From the NCBI GenBank assembly GCA_002336985.1, contig DDFE01000235.1:1174-10672 (forward strand): a stretch of DNA of 9,499 nucleotides. Reading direction: 5' to 3'. The stretch comes from Sphingomonadales bacterium UBA1936 (GTDB lineage Bacteria; Pseudomonadota; Alphaproteobacteria; Sphingomonadales; Sphingomonadaceae). The first letter of the stretch is position 1. Each line of letters opens with the position of its first letter. A program made the translations under genes and the position numbers. The notes below the pieces were generated by a model that saw only the letters and a list, made by a program, of their open reading frames with translations, made no database searches and had not been told where the DNA came from. This document shows, piece after piece, positions 5,514 to 9,499 of this stretch.

Positions 5514-6527
5514 CTACGCCGCCTTTGCGAGCCCTGCCAGCCCATATTCGGCCGCGATCAGCGCATAGCTGCGCACGCGCGCCTCGTGATCGGGCAGGAT
5601 ATTGACCAGCATCAGTTCGTCGGCACCGTAAAGGGCCGCGACCTCGTCGAGCTGCGAGCGCACTTCGGCTGGCGTGCCGAGTGTCGTGCGGCGACGGCGG
5701 CCGGGATTGCCGTTCTCGGCGACCCAGGCTTCGGCCGTCGCGACCGAGGGTACCGCGATCAGTTCGCCACGGATGAGGTGCGCGAACATCATGACCGAAG
5801 GCAGCGACAATCGCTCCGCCTCCTCACGCGTCGGCGCCGCGATGGTCCAGGTCGCGACCGTCAGCTGCGGTGCGGCGATGCGGCCTGGCTTGAACCGCGA
5901 GCGATAGATTTGGGCGAGCGAGGCCGCGTCCGAATTGATGAAATCGGCGATGCAATAGGGCAGCCCCGCCTCCGCCGCCCAGATCGCCGAATCGGGCGAA
6001 CTGCCGAGCAGCCAGACCTCGGGCGTACCGCCGCCAGTGGGAAGCGTATCCTGCAGCGCCGCGAATCCGTGATCGGCGGGCATCGTGCCGTCGAGATAAG
6101 CGATGGTTTCGGCAAGGTTGTTCGGGAAATCGTCGACCGGCATCCGCCGCGACCGGTCACGCTGCAGCGCGAATGCCGTCCGCTGATCGCTGCCGGGCGC
6201 GCGCCCAATGCCGAGGTCGATCCGGCCAGGCGCGAGGGCCGAAAGCAGGGCGAAAGTCTCGGCCACCTTGAACGGCGAATAATGCGGCAGCATGATCCCG
6301 CCCGACCCGACGCGGATGCGCGATGTCGCCAGCGCGACGGGTCCGATCATCGCCTCGGGCGCTGCGCCCGCCAAGCCTGGCGACGCATGGTGTTCCGCCA
6401 TCCAGTAGCGATCGTACCCCAGCGCGTCGCAATTGCGGGCGAGGTCCAGCGTATTCTTCAGTGCATCGGTGGCGGTCGAACCCTCGGCAATGGGACTCTG
6501 GTCGAGGACGGAAAGGCGATAGGTCAT
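5514..6527 (-). CDS. LLM-class flavin-dependent oxidoreductase (MsnO8/YhbW-like)
   Basis: A 337-residue member of the bacterial luciferase-like superfamily, which use reduced flavin (FMN or F420) to oxidise small molecules. Seen in order: the beta-strand start YRLSVLDQSPIAEG (3-16), YWMAEHH (41-47), VGSGGIMLPHYSPFKVAE (73-90) near the flavin phosphate, GRIDLGIGRAPGSD (101-114), LLGSS (173-177), and the C-terminal TPAEVRSQLDEVAALYGADELML (285-307). Together these fit the single-chain MsnO8/YhbW subgroup; the substrate is unknown. Length is normal for the family. The ATG at 6527-6525 is supported by the conserved start M-x-YRLSVLDQSP, although no strong ribosome site is visible upstream. The gene is divergent from mgtE with a 120-base gap and is followed by the cyclophilin gene in the same direction. 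Confidence 0.93.
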   Translation of the reverse strand: MTYRLSVLDQSPIAEGSTATDALKNTLDLARNCDALGYDRYWMAEHHASPGLAGAAPEAMIGPVALATSRIRVGSGGIMLPHYSPFKVAETFALLSALAPGRIDLGIGRAPGSDQRTAFALQRDRSRRMPVDDFPNNLAETIAYLDGTMPADHGFAALQDTLPTGGGTPEVWLLGSSPDSAIWAAEAGLPYCIADFINSDAASLAQIYRSRFKPGRIAAPQLTVATWTIAAPTREEAERLSLPSVMMFAHLIRGELIAVPSVATAEAWVAENGNPGRRRRTTLGTPAEVRSQLDEVAALYGADELMLVNILPDHEARVRSYALIAAEYGLAGLAKAA

Positions 6528-6647
6528 GGGTGATAGATAGGATGGCGCACGGCAACTGCCACCTTCATGCGCGCGCCGACTTGACCCGGAGGCGAAAAGC
6601 CGGAACGGCGTGACCAGCCGTCACACCAGCGCAGGGAAAGGCCAGCG

Positions 6648-8048
6648 ATGAGCGAAACCGATCTGCGCGAGACCGCGGCACCCGAGACCCGGATGGACGA
6701 GGACGACCGGCTGCGGCCCGAATTCGTCCGCGAGGTCATCGCCAAGGTCGAGGCGGGCGATGACGAGGGTGCGCGCGACCTGGTGTCCCCACTGCATCCC
6801 GCCGACCTTGCCGACCTGTTCGAACTCGCGCCCGAGGATCGTCGTGGCGCCATGGCGGCGGCGTTGGGCGACATGCTCGACGGCGATGTGCTTGCCGAGA
6901 TGAACGATCACGTCCGCGAGGGCATGATCGACCAGCTCGAGCCGCACCAGGTCGCCGACATCGCGGCCGAACTCGACACCGATGACGCGGTCGCCATCAT
7001 CGAGGACATGGACGACGCCGACCAGGCCGCCGTCCTGCGCGCGCTCGACCCCGACGACCGCGCCGCGATCGAGGCGGCACTGTCCTACCCGGAGGAATCC
7101 GCCGGCCGCTTGATGCAGCGCGAACTGATCGCGGTGCCGGAGCACTGGACCGTCGGCCACACGATCGATTACCTGCGTGAGAATTCGGACCTGACGACCG
7201 ATTTCTGGGAAGTGTTCGTCGTCGATCCCGCACACAAGCCCATCGGCACCTGCCAGCTGTCGTGGATCCTGCGCGCGCCTCGCTCCATCGCGATCGCGGA
7301 CGTGATGAAGCGCGAACAGACCCTGATCCCGGTCGATATGGACCAGGAAGAAGTCGCGCTGCGCTTCCAGAAATACGCGCTGATCTCTGCTGCGGTCGTC
7401 GATGACGACGGACGGCTGGCGGGCATGATCACCGTCGACGACATCGTGCACGTCATCCAGCAGGAAGCCGGCGAGGACATCCTGCGACTGTCGGGTGCAG
7501 GCGACGGCGACATCAACGAGCCGATCCTGATGACGGTCAGGACACGCCTGATGTGGCTGATCGTCAACCTGGGCACAGCGATGATCGCGGCGTCGGTCGT
7601 CGGTCTCTTCCAAGGCGAGATTGCGAAGTTCGCGCTGCTCGCCGTGCTGATGCCGATCGTGTCGGGCATGGGCGGCAATGCGGGGACGCAGACACTCGCC
7701 GTGGTAGTGCGTGCGCTCGCGACCAACCAGCTGACCAGTTCGAACACGCGGCGCATGATCATCCGCGAATTGCGAATCGCGCTGGCGAACGGGTCCGCGC
7801 TCGGACTGCTGATCGGCGTGGGCGTCGGTCTGCTCTACGCCAACCCGATGCTTGGGGCCGTCATCGGATCGGCGATGATCATCAATAATTTGATCGCGGG
7901 CCTTGCTGGCATCCTCGTGCCACTGACGCTCGAACGGTTCGACGTGGACCCGGCTGTCTCCTCGGCCGTTTTCGTGACCATGGCGACCGATGTGATGGGA
8001 TTCTTCAGCTTCCTGGGGCTCGCAACGCTCGCGGGCCTGGGCGGCTGA
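6648..8048 (+). CDS. mgtE: Magnesium transporter MgtE
   Basis: A 466-residue Mg2+ channel/transporter of full family length. An acidic head (1-22) leads into the N-domain (about 25-155), with the helical repeats LHPADLADLFE (49-59) and HQVADIAAELDTDDAVAIIEDMD (100-122). Two CBS domains follow (about 155-275), ending GRLAGMITVDDIVHVIQQEAGEDI. The C-terminal membrane domain (about 300-466) has five helices and the signature SGMGGNAGTQT (339-349); Asp448 in TMATDVMGFF (444-453) matches the pore aspartate of the Thermus thermophilus protein. The soluble domains sense cytoplasmic Mg2+ and close the pore when it is plentiful. The ATG at 6648 is preceded by AGGGAAAGG at a good distance. No M-box riboswitch was recognised in the short leader. 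A DUF1489 gene starts one base after the stop. Confidence 0.97.
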   Translation: MSETDLRETAAPETRMDEDDRLRPEFVREVIAKVEAGDDEGARDLVSPLHPADLADLFELAPEDRRGAMAAALGDMLDGDVLAEMNDHVREGMIDQLEPHQVADIAAELDTDDAVAIIEDMDDADQAAVLRALDPDDRAAIEAALSYPEESAGRLMQRELIAVPEHWTVGHTIDYLRENSDLTTDFWEVFVVDPAHKPIGTCQLSWILRAPRSIAIADVMKREQTLIPVDMDQEEVALRFQKYALISAAVVDDDGRLAGMITVDDIVHVIQQEAGEDILRLSGAGDGDINEPILMTVRTRLMWLIVNLGTAMIAASVVGLFQGEIAKFALLAVLMPIVSGMGGNAGTQTLAVVVRALATNQLTSSNTRRMIIRELRIALANGSALGLLIGVGVGLLYANPMLGAVIGSAMIINNLIAGLAGILVPLTLERFDVDPAVSSAVFVTMATDVMGFFSFLGLATLAGLGG

Positions 8049-8049
8049 C

Positions 8050-8439
8050 GTGCTGCACCTGACCAAGGTCGCTTACGGTGCACAGTCTCTGGACGAGGTG
8101 CTCGGCTGGTGGGCGAACCGCGGGCCGACCGCCCGGCTGAACACGCGTTACAAGCCGAAGCGTGCGGACGAGATCATCGGCGGGTCCATGTTCTGGATTT
8201 TGAAGCACCAGTTAATCGCGCGGACCGAAATCCTCGATTTCGAGGAAGCGGAAAACGGCCGGACGAACATCGTCGTCGATACCAATATCATTCGCGTCCG
8301 CCCCATCCCGCGTCGCGCGCATCAGGGTTGGCGCTATCTCGACGCGAAAGACGCGCCACCCGACCTGAATTTCGGTGGTGATACAAGGGATTTGCCACCC
8401 GAGTTACAGGACGAACTGGTCGCGCTGGGGCTTATTTAG
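8050..8439 (+). CDS. DUF1489 family protein
   Basis: A 129-residue soluble protein matching DUF1489, a family confined mainly to Alphaproteobacteria with no assigned function. Recognisable family landmarks are the start MLHLTKVAYG, KRADEIIGGSMFWILKHQLIARTEILDFE (37-65), and RPIPRRAHQGWRYLDAKDAPPDL (82-104). It has no signal peptide or membrane segment. The start is the GTG at 8050, one base after the mgtE stop; homologues begin M-LHL, so the GTG is well supported, and translation is probably coupled to mgtE. The last eight bases overlap the 3' end of the minus-strand GIN gene. Whether its role concerns magnesium is only suggested by the neighbour. Confidence 0.92.
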   Translation: MLHLTKVAYGAQSLDEVLGWWANRGPTARLNTRYKPKRADEIIGGSMFWILKHQLIARTEILDFEEAENGRTNIVVDTNIIRVRPIPRRAHQGWRYLDAKDAPPDLNFGGDTRDLPPELQDELVALGLI

Positions 8440-9121
8440 TCCCGCAAGTCACCGTTCCGGATCCGACGCTCTTGATCGTGCAAGCGGGCTTGCCGAGGAC
8501 GGTCACACTGCCCGACCCCGTCATCGTTCCTGTTACCGCACGCTTGACCGACAGTGTCACCTGACCCGCGCTCTCGCTGGTCAGCTTCGCATCCGCGGCT
8601 TGCAAAGCACCCGCATCGAACACGCCCGCGCCACGCGCGGTCATCGTCAGATTGGCAACCGTTCCGGCGATGGTCAGGCGGCCCGAACCGACTTGTGCGA
8701 TATCGGCATTGTCGGCGGCGATGCCGCCGATCGACAGTTCTCCCGAACCTTCGATCGCCGCGGCCACACGCGCGCCCTTCAAGCGATCTACCGAGACCTT
8801 GGCTGGTCCGTTAACCCACACGTTGGTCAGCGCAGGCGCCGTGATACGGATCGTAGCCATGCCTGCTGTCTGCCCGGGATAGCCGCCCCATGCCGAAGCA
8901 TTTTTGCGGATGACCATCTGGCGACCCTGGACCGAAACGCTGGTCGCCTCGATCGCTGCCTGTGTGCCGATGATCCGCGCGGACGTGCCGCGCCCGGTCG
9001 TCACTTCGACCGTGAAGCCGCCATCGACCCGCAGCTTGTCGAAATCGGTGACCGATAACGTCCGTTCAGCGGCGACGAGCGGAGAGCCAAGCAGGGCGAG
9101 GCAGAGGAGCGCAGGCTTCAT
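8432..9121 (-). CDS. Secreted GIN-domain (DUF2807) protein 1
   Basis: A 229-residue exported protein. Residues 1-18 are a Sec signal peptide (MKPALLCLALLGSPLVAA) before ERTLSVTDFD. The body matches the head GIN domain (DUF2807), whose opening DFDKLRVDGGFTVEVTTG (27-44) is typical, followed by beta-rich repeats of about 19-20 residues marked by GSG or similar turns: IEGSGELSIGG, VGSGRLTIAG, ARGAGVFDAG, MTGSGSVTVLG. This suggests a beta-helix built of stacked rungs in the periplasm or at the cell surface; the molecular role is not known. The protein ends with Cys214 and Cys226, likely a disulfide cap. The start ATG (9121-9119) is the first of the signal peptide; a GGAT lies a few bases upstream. 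It lies 37 bases downstream of a second GIN gene on the same strand, so it is probably in the same operon, and it overlaps the convergent DUF1489 stop by eight bases. Confidence 0.9.
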   Translation of the reverse strand: MKPALLCLALLGSPLVAAERTLSVTDFDKLRVDGGFTVEVTTGRGTSARIIGTQAAIEATSVSVQGRQMVIRKNASAWGGYPGQTAGMATIRITAPALTNVWVNGPAKVSVDRLKGARVAAAIEGSGELSIGGIAADNADIAQVGSGRLTIAGTVANLTMTARGAGVFDAGALQAADAKLTSESAGQVTLSVKRAVTGTMTGSGSVTVLGKPACTIKSVGSGTVTCGTK

Positions 9122-9158
9122 CGCCGATCCATGCGCCCCGCCGTTCGCGCAGGCAAGG

Positions 9159-9499
9159 TCAGCCCGTACAGTGGGCCTCGCCCGATCCGGCCTTGCTGAC
9201 GGTGCAGTTGCGCGTGCCGCTGATCGTCACGTCGCCGGAACCCGCGATGTTGACCGCGGCCGACTGGCGCGCATTGCCGCTGACATCGCCCGACCCCTGG
9301 ACCGCGGCGGACGCAGTATCGGCTGTCAGGCCACTCGCATCCAGGTCACCTGAACCGGTGACGGACAGGGCAACGGTTTTCGCCGCACCCTTTGCCTTCA
9401 GGTCGCCCGAGCCGGTCACGTCGAGCTTGACCGTCGCGGCCTGGATCGATGGCAGGTCGAGATTGCCCGATCCGGTCACGCCACCCTTGAACTCGCTGC
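9159..9499 (-). CDS. GIN-domain (DUF2807) protein 2, C-terminal part (cut by right window edge)
   Basis: The open frame continues to the right edge (SEFKGGVTGSG...), so this is the C-terminal 113 or so residues of a longer protein; an apparent GTG start at 9479 is internal. It is a run of five to six rungs of 17-21 residues, each opened by (T/A/Q)GSG(D/N): TGSGNLDLPSI, TGSGDLKAKG, TGSGDLDASG, QGSGDVSGN, AGSGDVTISG, then AGSGEAHC. The tail NCTVSKAGSGEAHCTG carries two cysteines 12 residues apart, the same spacing as in the neighbouring gene. The same GIN-type beta-helix fold is expected; signal peptide and head lie outside the window. The stop is the TGA at 9161-9159, 37 bases before the next gene's start. 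It is probably the upstream gene of a two-gene unit. Confidence 0.88.
   Translation of the reverse strand, partial: SEFKGGVTGSGNLDLPSIQAATVKLDVTGSGDLKAKGAAKTVALSVTGSGDLDASGLTADTASAAVQGSGDVSGNARQSAAVNIAGSGDVTISGTRNCTVSKAGSGEAHCTG

Noticed and set aside
5586..6533. A 315-codon plus-strand frame opposite the LLM oxidoreductase
   Set aside because: Antisense shadow with biased composition; the minus-strand protein has full family motifs.
6528..6647. Possible M-box magnesium riboswitch before mgtE
   Set aside because: The gap is only 120 bases and shared with a divergent gene; only short stems such as GTGAC-N5-GTCAC (6610-6624) are present and no M-box core was recognised.
6621..8066. A 481-codon minus-strand frame opposite mgtE
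   Set aside because: It mirrors the whole mgtE gene, is rich in Arg, His, Asp and Gln, and has no recognisable domain; mgtE itself is unambiguous.
9159..9499. GSG-rich repeats as a DNA-level minisatellite or CRISPR-like array
   Set aside because: The DNA units vary in length and sequence; the periodicity is explained by protein rungs of a GIN-type beta-helix.

Overview
The window is high-GC chromosomal DNA (roughly 63% G+C by eye) that looks like a member of the Sphingomonadales, most likely Sphingomonas or a close relative. This rests on protein families: a small secreted protein of the CC_3452 type, a DUF1489 protein (an alphaproteobacterial family), an MsnO8-like luciferase-family oxidoreductase and a pair of GIN-domain (DUF2807) secreted proteins. 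The genus is inferred, not proven. No tRNA, rRNA, CRISPR array, insertion sequence or phage gene was seen, and this reads as ordinary, densely packed core/accessory chromosome.

Layout, left to right. (1) At 1-869 a secreted CC_3452-like gene (minus strand, cut by the left edge) is divergent from an HxlR-type regulator (plus strand). The 138-bp gap between them holds two clear inverted repeats, the best operator candidates in the window. (2) At 870-1022 the HxlR gene and rpoZ converge on a non-coding stretch with four hairpins, resembling a REP-type repeat cluster. (3) At 1023-3970 rpoZ (RNA polymerase omega, minus strand) is divergent from a two-gene unit, a cardiolipin synthase/phospholipase D-like enzyme followed by a 12-helix MFS transporter, closed by a strong intrinsic terminator. 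(4) At 4149-6527 a LysR-type regulator (plus) runs into a minus-strand pair, an LLM flavin oxidoreductase followed by a cytoplasmic cyclophilin. The LysR and cyclophilin genes share the four bases CTAG as their two stop codons. (5) At 6648-8439 the magnesium transporter mgtE and a DUF1489 gene sit one base apart. (6) At 8432-9499 two tandem minus-strand GIN-domain secreted proteins follow; the first overlaps the DUF1489 stop by eight bases and the second is cut by the right edge.

Functionally the window joins housekeeping genes (omega subunit, proline isomerase, Mg2+ uptake, phospholipid synthesis) with regulators and envelope proteins of unknown role. The tightest links are the HxlR/CC_3452 divergent pair, the mgtE-DUF1489 pair and the tandem GIN genes. 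I found no convincing evidence for a new defence or mobile system; the most interesting items are the candidate operators, the hairpin cluster and the matched C-terminal cysteine caps of the GIN pair.
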